Source of the DNA: Streptomyces sp. NBC_00239
GTDB lineage: Bacteria > Actinomycetota > Actinomycetes > Streptomycetales > Streptomycetaceae
DNA length: 64,000 nt
Direction of reading: 5' to 3'
Assembly: GCF_036194065.1 (NCBI RefSeq)
Contig: NZ_CP108095.1
Span: forward strand, 6,014,001 to 6,078,000
Under the pieces are notes generated by a model. It had not been told where the DNA came from. It saw only the letters and a program-made list of their open reading frames with translations, and ran no database searches. A program made the position numbers and the translations under genes. Shown here in pieces: positions 32,505 to 44,557 of this stretch. Every line of letters begins with the position of its first letter. The stretch's first letter is position 1.

Positions 32505-34550
32505 ATGGCCGACCCCTCCAGCTACCGCCCCAAGGCGGGACAGGTCCCCGATACCCCCGGGGTGTACAAATTCCGCGACGAGCACCGCCGGGTGATCTAC
32601 GTCGGGAAGGCCAAGAGCCTGCGCCAGCGCCTGGCGAGCTACTTCCAGGACGTCGCCGGACTCCACCCGCGCACCGCCACGATGGTGACCACGGCCGCCT
32701 CCGTCGAGTGGACCGTCGTCTCCACCGAGGTCGAGGCCCTCCAGCTCGAATACTCGTGGATCAAGGAGTTCGACCCCCGGTTCAACGTCAAGTACCGGGA
32801 CGACAAGAGCTATCCCTCCCTCGCCGTCACCCTGAACGAGGAATACCCGCGGGTCCAGGTCATGCGCGGCCCCAAGAAGAAGGGCGTGCGCTACTTCGGC
32901 CCGTACGGGCACGCCTGGGCCATCCGCGAGACCGTCGACCTGATGCTCCGCGTCTTCCCCGTGCGGACCTGCTCTGCCGGGGTGTTCAAGCGCTCCGCCC
33001 AGATCGGCCGCCCCTGCCTGCTCGGCTACATCGGCAAGTGCTCGGCCCCCTGCGTCGGCCGGGTCACCCCCGAGGAGCACCGCGAACTCGCCGAGGACTT
33101 CTGCGACTTCATGGCCGGCCGCACCGGCACCTACCTCTCCCGCCTGGAACGCCTCATGCACGAGGCGGCGGAGGAGATGGAGTACGAGAAGGCGGCCCGG
33201 CTGCGCGACGACATAGGGGCGCTGCGCCGCGCCATGGAGAAGAACGCGGTCGTCCTCGCCGACGCCACCGACGCCGACATCTTCGCTCTCGCCGAGGACG
33301 AGCTCGAAGCCGCCGTCCAGATCTTCCACGTCCGCGGCGGCCGGGTCCGCGGCCAGCGCGGATGGATCACCGACAAGGTCGAGGCCGTCGACACCGCCGG
33401 CCTCGTCGAACACGCCCTCCAGCAGTTGTACGGCGAGGAGCAGGGCGAGGGCGTCCCCAAGGAGGTGCTCGTCCCGGCGCTGCCCGAGGACGCGCCCGCC
33501 GTCGCCGAATGGCTCGGCGGCCGCCGCGGGGCGCAGGTCAGCCTCCGGGTCCCGCAGCGCGGTGACAAGAAGGACCTGATGGAGACGGTCCGGCGCAACG
33601 CCCAGCAGTCCCTGGTTCTGCACAAGACCAAGCGGGCCGCCGACCTCACCACCCGCTCGCGGGCCCTGGAGGAGATCGCCGAGGCCCTGGACCTGGACGG
33701 CGCGCCGCTGCGCATCGAATGTTTCGACATCTCCCACCTGCAGGGCGACGACGTCGTGGCGTCCATGGTCGTCTTCGAGGACGGCCTGGCCCGCAAGAGC
33801 GAGTACCGGCGCTTCCAGATCAAGGGTCGGGTCGGGGACACCCAGGTCTGGCACGGCGAGGGGCAGGACGACGTCCGCTCCATGCACGAGGTCGTCGCCC
33901 GCCGCTTCCGCCGCTACCTCCAGGAGAAGCTGCGTACGGGGGAGTGGGGCGCGGAGGACGGGGACGGCGAGGTGCCGCAGGACCGGGACGACGAGGGCAG
34001 GCCGCGCCGCTTCGCGTACCCGCCGCAGCTCGTCGTCGTCGACGGCGGGCAGCCGCAGGTCGCGGCCGCCCAGCGGGCCCTCGACGAGCTCGGGATCACC
34101 GACGTCGCCGTGTGCGGCCTGGCCAAGCGGCTGGAAGAGGTCTGGCTGCCCGGCGAGGACGACCCGGTGGTGCTGCCCCGCACCAGCGAGGGCCTCTACC
34201 TGCTCCAGCGGGTGCGCGACGAGGCGCACCGGTTCGCCATCCAGTACCAGCGCAGCAAGCGCGGCAAGCGGATCAAGGCGAGCCCGCTGGACGCGGTGCC
34301 GGGACTGGGCGAGACGCGCAAACAAGCCTTGATCAAACACTTCGGTTCGGTGAAAAGACTGAGACAGGCGACAATCGACCAGATCTGCGAGGTCCCCGGC
34401 ATAGGCCGCAAGACGGCCGAGACCGTGGCCGCGGCCCTCGCCCGGGCGGTCCCCGCCGGCCCTGCCGTCAACACGGCGACAGGAGAGATCATTGAGGATG
34501 AGACCCCCGCGCCCGCGGGGAGCTCGTCCGAACGGGGGAACCGGCAATGA
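32505..34550 (+). CDS. uvrC: excinuclease ABC subunit C
   Basis: A 681-residue UvrC, the nuclease that makes both incisions in nucleotide excision repair. In order: the GIY-YIG domain ([27 protein letters not shown], residues 15-45) for the 3' cut, the cysteine-rich [16 protein letters not shown] segment, the UVR UvrB-binding motif ([19 protein letters not shown], near 226), the RNase H-like endonuclease core ([21 protein letters not shown], near 405) for the 5' cut, and tandem helix-hairpin-helix motifs ([30 protein letters not shown]) at the C-terminus. Its stop overlaps rapZ (ATGA). It heads the conserved uvrC-rapZ-yvcK-whiA gene string. Confidence 0.97.
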   Translation: MADPSSYRPKAGQVPDTPGVYKFRDEHRRVIYVGKAKSLRQRLASYFQDVAGLHPRTATMVTTAASVEWTVVSTEVEALQLEYSWIKEFDPRFNVKYRDDKSYPSLAVTLNEEYPRVQVMRGPKKKGVRYFGPYGHAWAIRETVDLMLRVFPVRTCSAGVFKRSAQIGRPCLLGYIGKCSAPCVGRVTPEEHRELAEDFCDFMAGRTGTYLSRLERLMHEAAEEMEYEKAARLRDDIGALRRAMEKNAVVLADATDADIFALAEDELEAAVQIFHVRGGRVRGQRGWITDKVEAVDTAGLVEHALQQLYGEEQGEGVPKEVLVPALPEDAPAVAEWLGGRRGAQVSLRVPQRGDKKDLMETVRRNAQQSLVLHKTKRAADLTTRSRALEEIAEALDLDGAPLRIECFDISHLQGDDVVASMVVFEDGLARKSEYRRFQIKGRVGDTQVWHGEGQDDVRSMHEVVARRFRRYLQEKLRTGEWGAEDGDGEVPQDRDDEGRPRRFAYPPQLVVVDGGQPQVAAAQRALDELGITDVAVCGLAKRLEEVWLPGEDDPVVLPRTSEGLYLLQRVRDEAHRFAIQYQRSKRGKRIKASPLDAVPGLGETRKQALIKHFGSVKRLRQATIDQICEVPGIGRKTAETVAAALARAVPAGPAVNTATGEIIEDETPAPAGSSSERGNRQ

Positions 34551-35497
34551 CCGAGCACGACGCAACAGTGCACGACCGAGACGGAGCACAGGTGAGTACG
34601 GGCACGAGCGTGGAGGCAGCCGCGGCCGCCGAGGCGGCCATCCCCGAGCTGGTGATCATCTCCGGCATGTCCGGAGCCGGCCGCAGTACGGCCGCGAAGT
34701 GCCTGGAGGACCTCGGCTGGTTCGTCGTCGACAACCTCCCCCCGGCGCTGATCCCCACCATGGTGGAGCTGGGCGCCCGCTCCCAGGGCAATGTGGCGCG
34801 CATCGCCGTCGTCGTCGACGTCCGCGGCCGCCGCTTCTTCGACAACCTCCGCGAGTCCCTCTCCGACCTCGACAGCCGCGGGGTGACCCGGCGGATCGTC
34901 TTCCTGGAGTCCTCCGAGGACGCGCTGGTCCGCCGCTTCGAGTCGGTCCGCCGCCCGCACCCCCTCCAGGGCGACGGCCGCATCGTCGACGGCATCGCCG
35001 CCGAGCGCGACCTGCTGCGCGAGCTGCGCGGCGACGCCGACCTGGTCATCGACACCTCCAGCCTGAACGTGCACGAGCTGCGCGCCAAGATGGACGCCCA
35101 GTTCGCCGGCGACGAGGAGCCCGAGCTGCGGGCCACCGTCATGTCCTTCGGCTACAAGTACGGCCTGCCCGTCGACGCCGACCTCGTCGTCGACTGCCGC
35201 TTCATCCCGAACCCGCACTGGGTCCCGGAGCTGCGCCCCTTCACCGGCCTGAACACCGAGGTGTCGGACTACGTCTTCGACCAGCCCGGCTCCAAGGAGT
35301 TCCTGGACCGCTACACCGAGCTCCTCCAGCTCATCGCCGCGGGCTACCGGCGCGAGGGCAAGCGGTACGTGACGATCGCGGTCGGCTGCACGGGCGGCAA
35401 GCACCGCAGCGTCGCCATGTCCGAGAAGCTCGCCGCCCGCCTTGCCTCCGAGGGAGTCGAGACCGTCGTCGTACACCGGGACATGGGGCGCGAGTGA
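34547..35497 (+). CDS. rapZ: RNase adapter / nucleotide-binding protein RapZ
   Basis: A 316-residue P-loop protein of the RapZ/YvcJ family. The Walker A is [20 protein letters not shown], with Arg in place of the usual Lys-Ser context (GAGRS), as is typical of the family; DNLPP and [20 protein letters not shown] follow, and the C-terminal sensing domain has [14 protein letters not shown], binding glucosamine-6-phosphate or a nucleotide in characterised members. In Gram-negative bacteria RapZ guides RNase E to sRNAs; in Gram-positives the role is less clear. The 25-residue N-terminal extension is acidic and Ala-rich. It overlaps uvrC by 4 bp and yvcK by 4 bp, so the three are translationally coupled. 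Confidence 0.95.
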   Translation: MTEHDATVHDRDGAQVSTGTSVEAAAAAEAAIPELVIISGMSGAGRSTAAKCLEDLGWFVVDNLPPALIPTMVELGARSQGNVARIAVVVDVRGRRFFDNLRESLSDLDSRGVTRRIVFLESSEDALVRRFESVRRPHPLQGDGRIVDGIAAERDLLRELRGDADLVIDTSSLNVHELRAKMDAQFAGDEEPELRATVMSFGYKYGLPVDADLVVDCRFIPNPHWVPELRPFTGLNTEVSDYVFDQPGSKEFLDRYTELLQLIAAGYRREGKRYVTIAVGCTGGKHRSVAMSEKLAARLASEGVETVVVHRDMGRE

Positions 35498-36579
35498 CCG
35501 GCAGGAGCCTGCGGCTGCGCCGCCTGCGCCGGCTGACCCCGGGGCGCGACGAGTCCGCGCCCCGGGCGGCCCGCAGGCGCGGCGCCCAGCCCAAGGTCGT
35601 CGCCCTCGGCGGCGGCATGGGCCTGTCGGCGTCCCTGGCGGCCCTGCGCCGGATCACGGGCGACCTGACGGCAGTGGTCACCGTCGCCGACGACGGCGGC
35701 TCCAGCGGCCGGCTCCGCGAGGAGCTCGGCGTCCTGCCCCCCGGCGACCTGCGCAAGGCGCTGGCCGCGCTGTGCGGCGACGACGACTGGGGCCAGACCT
35801 GGGCCCGGGTCATCCAGCACCGCTTCGCCAGCAAGGGCGAGATGCACGGGCACGCGGTCGGCAACCTGCTGATCGTGGCCCTGTGGGAGCAGCTCGGCGA
35901 CCACGTCAGCGCCCTCGACCTGGTCGGGAAGCTGCTGGGCGCGCAGGGCCGGGTGCTGCCGATGTCGGCGGTGCCCCTGGAGCTGCAGGCGCTGGTACGG
36001 GGCCACGATCCGGCTCGCCCGGACGACGTGGACACCGTCCGCGGGCAGGCCACGGTGGCGCTCACGCCCGGCGAGGTGCAGTCCGTGCACGTCGTGCCGC
36101 ACGACCCGCCGGCCGTCCCGGAGGCGGTCGAGGCGGTGCTCGACGCGGACTGGGTGGTGCTCGGCCCGGGCTCCTGGTTCTCCTCGGTGATCCCGCACCT
36201 GCTGGTGCCCCAGCTGCTCGATGCGCTGGTCGAGACCCGGGCACGCCGGGTGCTGTCGCTGAACCTCGCTCCCCAGCCCGGGGAAACAGAAGGCTTCTCT
36301 CCGCAGCGTCATTTGGAGGTTTTGGCCCGACACGCCCCTAAACTCGCCCTGGACGTGGTGCTGGCCGACGAGGCTGCCGTGCCCGACCGCGAGTCCCTCG
36401 CCGATGCCGCCAAGCGGTTCGGCGCCGCGGTCGAGCTGGCGCCGGTTGCGGCCAGGCTTGGGGTTACCTCCCAGGCCGACGGCTCCGGGGGTTTCTCTGC
36501 GAAGCACGACCCGGAGCTGCTCGCCGCCGCGTACGACCGTATTTTTCGGATGCATGGAAGGATCGGCCCATGGCGATGA
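35494..36579 (+). CDS. yvcK: gluconeogenesis factor YvcK/CofD-like protein
   Basis: A 361-residue Rossmann-like protein of the YvcK/CuvA group. It shows [41 protein letters not shown], the UDP-sugar-binding hallmark, then [23 protein letters not shown] and [13 protein letters not shown]. Homologues bind UDP-GlcNAc or UDP-glucose and link carbon metabolism to cell-envelope synthesis; several are essential on gluconeogenic carbon. The first 35 residues are Arg-rich, more basic than in firmicute homologues. GTG 35494 overlaps the rapZ stop (GTGA). The last ten bases overlap the whiA start. Confidence 0.94.
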   Translation: MTGRSLRLRRLRRLTPGRDESAPRAARRRGAQPKVVALGGGMGLSASLAALRRITGDLTAVVTVADDGGSSGRLREELGVLPPGDLRKALAALCGDDDWGQTWARVIQHRFASKGEMHGHAVGNLLIVALWEQLGDHVSALDLVGKLLGAQGRVLPMSAVPLELQALVRGHDPARPDDVDTVRGQATVALTPGEVQSVHVVPHDPPAVPEAVEAVLDADWVVLGPGSWFSSVIPHLLVPQLLDALVETRARRVLSLNLAPQPGETEGFSPQRHLEVLARHAPKLALDVVLADEAAVPDRESLADAAKRFGAAVELAPVAARLGVTSQADGSGGFSAKHDPELLAAAYDRIFRMHGRIGPWR

Positions 36580-37559
36580 CGGCAGCGGTGAAGGATGAGA
36601 TCTCCCGGCTCCCCGTCACCCGGACCTGCTGCAGGAAGGCGGAGGTTTCGGCGATCCTTCGGTTTGCGGGCGGTCTGCACCTGGTGAGCGGCCGGATCGT
36701 GATCGAGGCGGAACTCGACACGGGGATCGCGGCGCGCCGGCTGCGCAAGGACATCCTGGAGATCTTCGGACACTCCTCGGACCTCGTCGTGATGGCCCCC
36801 GGCGGCCTGCGGCGCGGCAGCCGCTACGTGGTCCGCGTCGTCGCGGGCGGCGACCAGCTGGCCCGCCAGACGGGCCTCGTGGACGGCCGCGGCCGCCCGA
36901 TCCGGGGTCTCCCCCCGCAGGTGGTCTCCGGTGCCACCTGCGATGCCGAGGCGGCCTGGCGCGGCGCGTTCCTGGCGCACGGCTCGCTCACCGAGCCCGG
37001 CCGGTCCTCCTCGCTGGAGGTCACCTGCCCGGGTCCCGAGGCCGCACTCGCGCTGGTCGGCGCGGCCCGCCGGCTCTCCATCGCGGCCAAGGCCCGCGAG
37101 GTGCGCGGGGTGGACCGGGTGGTGGTCCGCGACGGCGACGCCATCGGCGCCCTGCTGACCCGCCTCGGCGCGCACGAGTCGGTGCTCGCCTGGGAGGAGC
37201 GGCGGATGCGGCGCGAGGTCCGCGCCACCGCCAACCGGCTGGCCAACTTCGACGACGCCAACCTGCGCCGCTCGGCGCGGGCGGCCGTGGCCGCCGGGGC
37301 CCGCGTACAGCGCGCCCTGGAGATCCTCGCCGAGGAGGTGCCCGAGCACCTCGCGGCGGCCGGCCGGCTCCGCATGGAGCACAAGCAGGCCTCGCTGGAG
37401 GAGCTCGGCGCGCTCGCCGACCCGCCGCTGACCAAGGACGCGGTGGCCGGCCGGATCCGGCGGCTGCTCGCGATGGCCGACAAGCGGGCCCAGGACCTGG
37501 GCATCCCGGGCACCGAGTCGAACCTGACCGAGGAGATGGCCGACAACATGGCCGGCTGA
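36570..37559 (+). CDS. whiA: sporulation transcription regulator WhiA
   Basis: A 329-residue WhiA, a transcription factor needed with WhiB to trigger sporulation septation in Streptomyces and conserved in most Gram-positives. It has the LAGLIDADG-homing-endonuclease-like N-terminal domain ([39 protein letters not shown]) without nuclease activity, and the C-terminal helix-turn-helix ([29 protein letters not shown], near 270-300) that recognises GACAC sites. Sequence is nearly identical to the S. coelicolor protein as I recall it. ATG 36570 overlaps yvcK by 10 bp; ATG 36576 is also possible. A 13-bp-stem terminator follows. Confidence 0.97.
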   Translation: MAMTAAVKDEISRLPVTRTCCRKAEVSAILRFAGGLHLVSGRIVIEAELDTGIAARRLRKDILEIFGHSSDLVVMAPGGLRRGSRYVVRVVAGGDQLARQTGLVDGRGRPIRGLPPQVVSGATCDAEAAWRGAFLAHGSLTEPGRSSSLEVTCPGPEAALALVGAARRLSIAAKAREVRGVDRVVVRDGDAIGALLTRLGAHESVLAWEERRMRREVRATANRLANFDDANLRRSARAAVAAGARVQRALEILAEEVPEHLAAAGRLRMEHKQASLEELGALADPPLTKDAVAGRIRRLLAMADKRAQDLGIPGTESNLTEEMADNMAG

Positions 37560-37587
37560 CGGAGCCCCCTCCGCCCGTGACGACCGT

Positions 37588-37623
37588 GAAAGGGACCTGC
37601 GCACCCGCGTGCAGGTCCCTTTC
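37588..37623 (+). terminator. terminator after whiA
   Basis: A perfect 13-bp stem GAAAGGGACCTGC/GCAGGTCCCTTTC with a 10-nt loop, 28 bp after the whiA stop. It closes the uvrC-rapZ-yvcK-whiA operon. Confidence 0.85.
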
Positions 37624-37655
37624 GGCGTGTTCCGGCCGCGTTTCGGCACGTTGTA

Positions 37656-37670
37656 TTGACATGGTCATGT
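37656..37670 (+). promoter_or_regulatory. TTGACA -35-like element with inverted repeat
   Basis: A perfect TTGACA (37656-37661) lies 66 bp upstream of the carboxypeptidase ATG and overlaps the imperfect palindrome ACATG-GT-CATGT (37659-37670). No convincing -10 is seen at 17 bp. It could be a repressed or weak promoter. Confidence 0.35.
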
Positions 37671-37727
37671 GGGGTCGTGAGCCTTACGTCCATCCACTTT
37701 CGTGGCACACGACGCCCAGGGGGGCCC

Positions 37728-40682
37728 ATGAGGCACCGTGCGAGATCGATCCTCGCCGCCAGCGCACTCGTCCTCGGTTCGATGGCCGCCGTCCCGGTGG
37801 CCCAGGCGCAGTCCGGCGGCGACAGCACCGCACCGGCAGCCGACGAGGTACGGGTCTACGACGCCGACATCACCCGCGAGCAGGTCCCGCTCGTCCTCGC
37901 GGCGGGCCAGGACGGCCACGAGCTGAGCGAGCGGGCTCCGGCCAAGGGCACCGCCCGGGTCGAGCTGTTCCTCACCGGGGCCCAGGCCGAGGCGCTCGGC
38001 GCGCAGGGCGTGAAGCTCGCAGAGCGCCGGCTCCCGGCGAAGGCCGCGGCCCGCGCCCGGGCCGCGGGGGACGGGGTCTTCCGCCCGTACAGCGGCCCCG
38101 GCGGTCTCAAGGAGGAGATCGTCCGCACCGCCCAGGCCAACCCGGGCCTGGCCAAGGTCGTCTCCATCGGCAAGACCGTCCGCGGCCAGGACATCCTCGC
38201 GCTCAAGGTCACCCGCGGCGCCCGGCAGACCAAGGACGGCTCCCGGCCCTCCGTGCTCTACATGTCCAACCAGCACGCCCGCGAGTGGATCACCCCGGAG
38301 ATGACCCGGCGGCTGATGCACCACGTCCTGGACGGCTACGGCAAGGACAAGCGGATCACCCGGCTGGTGAACACCACCGAGATGTGGTTCCTGCTCTCCG
38401 CCAACCCGGACGGCTACGACTACACGCACGCCCCCGACGGCGACCGGCTGTGGCGCAAGAACATGCGCGACAACAACGGCGACGGCGAGCACGGCACGGG
38501 CGACGGCGTCGACCTCAACCGGAACTTCGCCTACAAGTGGGCGTACGACGACGAGGGTTCCTCGCCCAGCCGGTACAACGAGACCTACCGCGGCACCGGC
38601 CCCAACTCGGAGCCCGAGACCAAGGCCCTCGACCGGTTCGAGCGCCGCATAGGCTTCGAGTACGGCATCAACTACCACTCGGCCGCCGAGCTGATCCTCT
38701 ACGGCGTGGGCTGGCAGGTCGCCACCCCCACCCCCGACGACGTGATCTACAAGGCGCTCGCCGGCACCCCGGAGAAGCCGGCCGTCCCCGGCTACTACCC
38801 GCAGGTCTCCTCCGAGCTGTACACGACGAACGGCGACGCCGACGGCCACGCGGCCAACGTCAACGGCGTCATGATGTTCACGCCGGAGATGACGACCTGC
38901 CAGACGGCCTCCGAGAGCGACCCGAACGACGCGTGGAAGCCCGAGGACTGCGCCTCCGGCTTCAACTTCCCGGACGACGAGAAGCTCATCCAGGCCGAGT
39001 ACGCCAAGAACGTGCCGTTCGCGCTGTCGGTCGCCGAGACCGCCTCGCACCCGGACCGGGCGACCTCCTCGGTGGGCATGACCGCCGCCGACTTCACGCC
39101 GAACCGGTTCGCCACCTCCTACGCCCGCGGCGGCGCCCAGCCGGTGTCCGTCACCGCCCGCAAGGCGCTGCGCGACAAGAAGCTCAACTACCGCATCAAC
39201 GGCGGGCGCACCCACCGCGCGGACCTCAAGCCCTGGAAGGGCGGCGAGATCTACGGCGGCGAGGACAACCTGCGCTTCGACGAGTACCGCGCCAAGGTCG
39301 AAGGCGCCGGCCGCGGCGACACCGTCGAGGTCTGGTTCACCGGCCGCAACGCCTCCGGCCGGACCGTCGCCAGCAACTACTTCTCGTACACCGTCGCCAC
39401 CCGCCCGCGCGCGGACGTCCTCGTGATCGCCGAGGAGGGCGCCCCGGCGCAGCACGCCAAGGCGTACGTGGACGCCCTGCGGGCCAACGGCCGCTCCGCC
39501 GTGGTCTGGGACGTCGCCACCCAGGGCGCGCCGCACGCCCTCGGCGTGCTGTCCCACTTCCGCACCGCCGTCCACTACACCGGCGCCCAGGCGCCCGGCG
39601 GCGCCACCCAGCTCGCCCTGCGCGACTACCTCAACGAGGGCGGCAAGCTGATCGAGGCCGGCGAACTCGCCGGCGGCCGCGCCCAGGTCGGCCGCGCGCT
39701 GACCGACGACTTCAGCCAGTACTGGCTCGGCGCCTACGGCCGCGCCAACGCCCGCGGCGCCACCGGCTTCACCGGCGCCAGGGCGCTGGCCGGCGCGGGC
39801 GGTCCCCTCGGCGACGTCGCCGGGAACCCGCTGAACGCCCCCGGCGCGTACACCGTCACCTCCGAGGCCCTGGCCCCGGCGCAGTTCCCGCAGTTCAAGA
39901 GCGCGCAGGGCGGCACGTACAAGGGCGTCGTCAACCCGTACGCCCCGTACGCCGGTTCGTACATGGCCTCGGCCACGCACGAGGACAGCGACTGGAAGCG
40001 GCTGGTGCGGACGGTCGACCTGACCGGGGTCTCGGCCGCCGACAGGCCGCAGCTGAAGGTCGCGCTCAACTGGAACGTCGAGCCGGGCTACGACCACGCC
40101 GTCCTGGAGGCCCACACCGCGGGCGCCGAGGACTGGACGACCCTGCCCGAGGCCTCCGGCCTCACCTCCGCCACCGTGCCGGAGGAGTGCGGGGGCGGGT
40201 TCTTCGTCAACGGCCAGCCGTTCCTGCGCCACTACCTCACCGTCGCCGGTGGCGGCTGCACCGCCACCGGCACCAGCGGCGCCTGGAACAGCTTCACCGG
40301 CTCCTCAAACGGCTGGCAGCAGACCGGCTTCGACCTGAGCGCCTACGCGGGCAAGAAGGTCGAGGTGTCCCTCTCCTACATCACCGACCCGAGCTCGGGC
40401 GGCCGCGGGGTGTTCGCGGACGACGCCAAGCTCGTCGTCGCGGGCGCGGAGCGGGACGTCGAGGGCTTCGAGACCTCGCTGGGCGGCTGGACCGCCCAGG
40501 GCTCGCCGGCCGGAAGCCCCGAGGTTCCGGGCGACTGGTCCCGTACGGGCGAGCTGTTCCGGTCGTTCGCATCGGTCACAACGCGTGACACGGTCCTCCT
40601 CGGATTCGGGCTGGAGCACCTCACCGCCCCCGCGGACCGCTCGGTACTCATCGGTAAGGCACTGCACTCCCTCCGCCGCTGA
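37728..40682 (+). CDS. secreted zinc carboxypeptidase (M14) with C-terminal accessory domains
   Basis: A 984-residue exported metallopeptidase. Signal peptide: residues 1-27 (LAASALVLGSMAAVPVAQA). An N-terminal prodomain-like region (40-115) precedes the M14 domain, which has the zinc ligands NQHAREW...E (near 182), the substrate-binding DLNRNF (near 265) and the third ligand in NYHSAAELILYG (near 314). After about residue 450 follow Ig-like/jelly-roll modules similar to those at the end of immune-inhibitor-A-type secreted proteases, with HEDSDWKRLVRTVDLTG and VEGFETSLGGWTAQG. It probably trims C-terminal residues from extracellular peptides. ATG 37728 has AGGGGGG upstream. Monocistronic between two terminators. 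Confidence 0.93.
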   Translation: MRHRARSILAASALVLGSMAAVPVAQAQSGGDSTAPAADEVRVYDADITREQVPLVLAAGQDGHELSERAPAKGTARVELFLTGAQAEALGAQGVKLAERRLPAKAAARARAAGDGVFRPYSGPGGLKEEIVRTAQANPGLAKVVSIGKTVRGQDILALKVTRGARQTKDGSRPSVLYMSNQHAREWITPEMTRRLMHHVLDGYGKDKRITRLVNTTEMWFLLSANPDGYDYTHAPDGDRLWRKNMRDNNGDGEHGTGDGVDLNRNFAYKWAYDDEGSSPSRYNETYRGTGPNSEPETKALDRFERRIGFEYGINYHSAAELILYGVGWQVATPTPDDVIYKALAGTPEKPAVPGYYPQVSSELYTTNGDADGHAANVNGVMMFTPEMTTCQTASESDPNDAWKPEDCASGFNFPDDEKLIQAEYAKNVPFALSVAETASHPDRATSSVGMTAADFTPNRFATSYARGGAQPVSVTARKALRDKKLNYRINGGRTHRADLKPWKGGEIYGGEDNLRFDEYRAKVEGAGRGDTVEVWFTGRNASGRTVASNYFSYTVATRPRADVLVIAEEGAPAQHAKAYVDALRANGRSAVVWDVATQGAPHALGVLSHFRTAVHYTGAQAPGGATQLALRDYLNEGGKLIEAGELAGGRAQVGRALTDDFSQYWLGAYGRANARGATGFTGARALAGAGGPLGDVAGNPLNAPGAYTVTSEALAPAQFPQFKSAQGGTYKGVVNPYAPYAGSYMASATHEDSDWKRLVRTVDLTGVSAADRPQLKVALNWNVEPGYDHAVLEAHTAGAEDWTTLPEASGLTSATVPEECGGGFFVNGQPFLRHYLTVAGGGCTATGTSGAWNSFTGSSNGWQQTGFDLSAYAGKKVEVSLSYITDPSSGGRGVFADDAKLVVAGAERDVEGFETSLGGWTAQGSPAGSPEVPGDWSRTGELFRSFASVTTRDTVLLGFGLEHLTAPADRSVLIGKALHSLRR

Positions 40683-40692
40683 CTCTGCGTGA

Positions 40693-41895
<1,203 letters not shown>

Positions 41896-41983
41896 GTCTC
41901 AGGGCAGGCACCACGATGTGAGCACAGGGTCCGAACAGCGCAACGAAGCGCCGCTCGGGCCCTGTCGCTTGCCCTGTCCCCTT

Positions 41984-42002
41984 TTCGCCCGACCCGGGCG
42001 AA
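41984..42002 (+). other. hairpin between gap and pgk
   Basis: A perfect 8-bp inverted repeat TTCGCCCG/CGGGCGAA with loop ACC ends 24 bp before the pgk ATG. It may be a partial terminator or an mRNA processing or stability element that lets gap exceed pgk-tpiA expression. Confidence 0.5.
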
Positions 42003-42026
42003 GCGCTCAAAGGAGTCACACCAGCA

Positions 42027-43238
42027 ATGAAGACGATCGACGAACTTCTCGCCGAAGGCGTCGCGGGCAAGCGCGTGTTCGTCCGCGCGGACCTCAACGT
42101 CCCGCTCGCGAACGGCAAGATCACCGACGACGGCCGCATCCGCGCCGTCCAGCCGACCATCGCGAAGCTCGCCCAGGCCGGCGCCCGCGTGGTCGTCGCC
42201 TCGCACCTCGGCCGCCCCAAGGGCGAGCCGGACCCGGTCTTCTCGCTCGCCCCGGCCGCCCAGCGCCTGGGCGAACTGCTCGGCCAGGACGTCGCGTTCG
42301 CCACCGACACCGTCGGCGCCTCCGCCAAGGAGACCGTCGCGGCGCTCGCCGACGGCCAGGTCGCCGTCATCGAGAACCTGCGCTTCAACCCCGGCGAGAC
42401 CTCGAAGGACGACGCCGAGCGCGGCGCCTTCGCGGACCGGCTCGCCGAGCTCGCCGACGTGTACGTCGGTGACGGCTTCGGCGCCGTCCACCGCAAGCAC
42501 GCCTCGGTGTTCGACCTGCCCGCGCGCCTCCCGCACGCGGCCGGCCACCTCATCGCCACCGAGGTCGGCGTCCTCCAGAAGCTCACCGCCGACGTCAAGC
42601 GCCCGTACGTGGTCGTGCTCGGCGGCGCCAAGGTCTCCGACAAGCTCGCCGTCATCGACGAGCTGCTCGGCAAGGCCGACCGCATCCTCATCGGCGGCGG
42701 CATGGCGTACACCTTCCTCAAGGCGCAGGGCCACGAGGTCGGCATCTCCCTCCTGCAGGAGGACCAGATCCCGGTCGTCACCGAGTACATGGAGCGCGCC
42801 AAGGACACCGGCGTCGAGCTGGTGCTCCCCGTCGACGTGCTGGTCTCCACGGAATTCCCCGACCTCAAGGGCAAGACCCCGGCCGTCTTCGAGACCGTCG
42901 ACGCGGACGCCATCCCCGCCGACAAGGAGGGCCTGGACATCGGCCCGAAGACGCGCGAGCTGTACGCGTCGAAGATCGCCGACGCGGCGACCGTGTTCTG
43001 GAACGGTCCCGTGGGCGTCTTCGAGCACCCCGACTACGCGGGCGGCACCTCGGCCGTCGCGCAGGCGCTCCTGGACAGCAGCGCCTTCACCGTGGTGGGC
43101 GGCGGCGACTCCGCCGCGGCCGTGCGTACGCTCGGCTTCGACGAGAACGCTTTCGGACACATCTCGACCGGCGGCGGCGCCAGCCTCGAATACCTCGAGG
43201 GCAAGACGCTCCCCGGCATCGCGGCACTGGAGAACTGA
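42027..43238 (+). CDS. pgk: phosphoglycerate kinase
   Basis: A 403-residue monomeric glycolytic kinase transferring phosphate from 1,3-bisphosphoglycerate to ADP. Family motifs are [65 protein letters not shown], and near the end [11 protein letters not shown] and [10 protein letters not shown] with the [19 protein letters not shown] terminus. ATG 42027 has AAAGGAG upstream. It is separated from tpiA by 7 bp, so the two are co-transcribed. Confidence 0.97.
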   Translation: MKTIDELLAEGVAGKRVFVRADLNVPLANGKITDDGRIRAVQPTIAKLAQAGARVVVASHLGRPKGEPDPVFSLAPAAQRLGELLGQDVAFATDTVGASAKETVAALADGQVAVIENLRFNPGETSKDDAERGAFADRLAELADVYVGDGFGAVHRKHASVFDLPARLPHAAGHLIATEVGVLQKLTADVKRPYVVVLGGAKVSDKLAVIDELLGKADRILIGGGMAYTFLKAQGHEVGISLLQEDQIPVVTEYMERAKDTGVELVLPVDVLVSTEFPDLKGKTPAVFETVDADAIPADKEGLDIGPKTRELYASKIADAATVFWNGPVGVFEHPDYAGGTSAVAQALLDSSAFTVVGGGDSAAAVRTLGFDENAFGHISTGGGASLEYLEGKTLPGIAALEN

Positions 43239-43245
43239 CACCCCC

Positions 43246-44031
<786 letters not shown>

Positions 44032-44054
44032 GAGTTGCTGTGAGTAGGCGGTAG

Positions 44055-44066
44055 GACGGATCCGTC
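44055..44066. promoter_or_regulatory. palindrome GACGGATCCGTC in the tpiA-secG gap
   Basis: A perfect 12-bp palindrome, 24 bp after the tpiA stop and just upstream of the hairpin at 44075. It may be a protein-binding site; the function is unknown. Confidence 0.35.
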
Positions 44067-44074
44067 GTACCCTT

Positions 44075-44112
44075 GCGGGGGCCGGTGGCTGAGACAGTCG
44101 CCCGGCCCCCGC
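44075..44112 (+). terminator. terminator between tpiA and secG
   Basis: A perfect 11-bp stem GCGGGGGCCGG/CCGGCCCCCGC with a 16-nt loop, followed by TTCCATTCC. Confidence 0.7.
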
Positions 44113-44169
44113 TTCCATTCCAGGAAAGTCCCGGAAATCCCGGAAAGCCCAGGAAAGTAGGATCCAGCC

Positions 44170-44406
44170 GTGATTATGGGGTTCTCGATCGCCCTGATCG
44201 TCTTCAGCCTGCTGCTGATGCTGCTGGTGCTGATGCACAAGGGCAAGGGCGGCGGCCTCTCCGACATGTTCGGCGGCGGCATGCAGTCGTCCGTCGGCGG
44301 CTCCTCCGTCGCTGAGCGCAACCTCGACCGCATCACCGTGGTGATCGGTCTGCTGTGGTTCGCGTGCATCGTCGCGCTCGGCCTGATCATGAAGCTGGAC
44401 AGCTGA
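44170..44406 (+). CDS. secG: preprotein translocase subunit SecG
   Basis: A 78-residue membrane protein, the small accessory subunit of the SecYEG channel. It has two transmembrane helices (GFSIALIVFSLLLMLLVLMH and RITVVIGLLWFACIVALGLIM) linked by the characteristic Gly-rich loop KGKGGGLSDMFGGG. GTG 44170 follows AGGAAAGTAGGATCC; ATG 44176 could also serve. SecG commonly lies downstream of tpiA in actinobacteria, here with an intervening terminator, so it may have its own promoter. Confidence 0.95.
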   Translation: MIMGFSIALIVFSLLLMLLVLMHKGKGGGLSDMFGGGMQSSVGGSSVAERNLDRITVVIGLLWFACIVALGLIMKLDS

Positions 44407-44420
44407 CCGATCCCCGAAGG

Positions 44421-44448
44421 GTCCCGCCGGCGCGAGCCGGGCGGGATC
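44421..44448 (+). terminator. terminator after secG
   Basis: Inverted repeat TCCCGCCGGC/GCCGGGCGGGA with loop GCGA and a single-base bulge, 15 bp after the stop. Confidence 0.6.
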
Positions 44449-44489
44449 CGACCTTGGCCACGGCGCCGCCCGGCGACGTGGCCAACTGC

Positions 44490-44495
44490 TAGAAT
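44490..44495 (+). promoter_or_regulatory. candidate -10 box of the RbpA-family gene
   Basis: TAGAAT, a good vegetative -10, lies 62 bp upstream of the GTG at 44558. A matching -35 is not clear. Confidence 0.4.
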
Positions 44496-44557
44496 CTCCA
44501 CCTGCCTTCGCGCAGCGGACAGGGCTTGTCCGGGCTACCACGCAGGGAGTTACGACC

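Noticed and set aside
32439-34589. Minus-strand 716-codon frame opposite uvrC
   Set aside because: Shadow of uvrC; no start signal or domain features.
37665-40232. Minus-strand 855-codon frame opposite the zinc carboxypeptidase
   Set aside because: Shadow frame with Gly/Val/Arg-rich noise.
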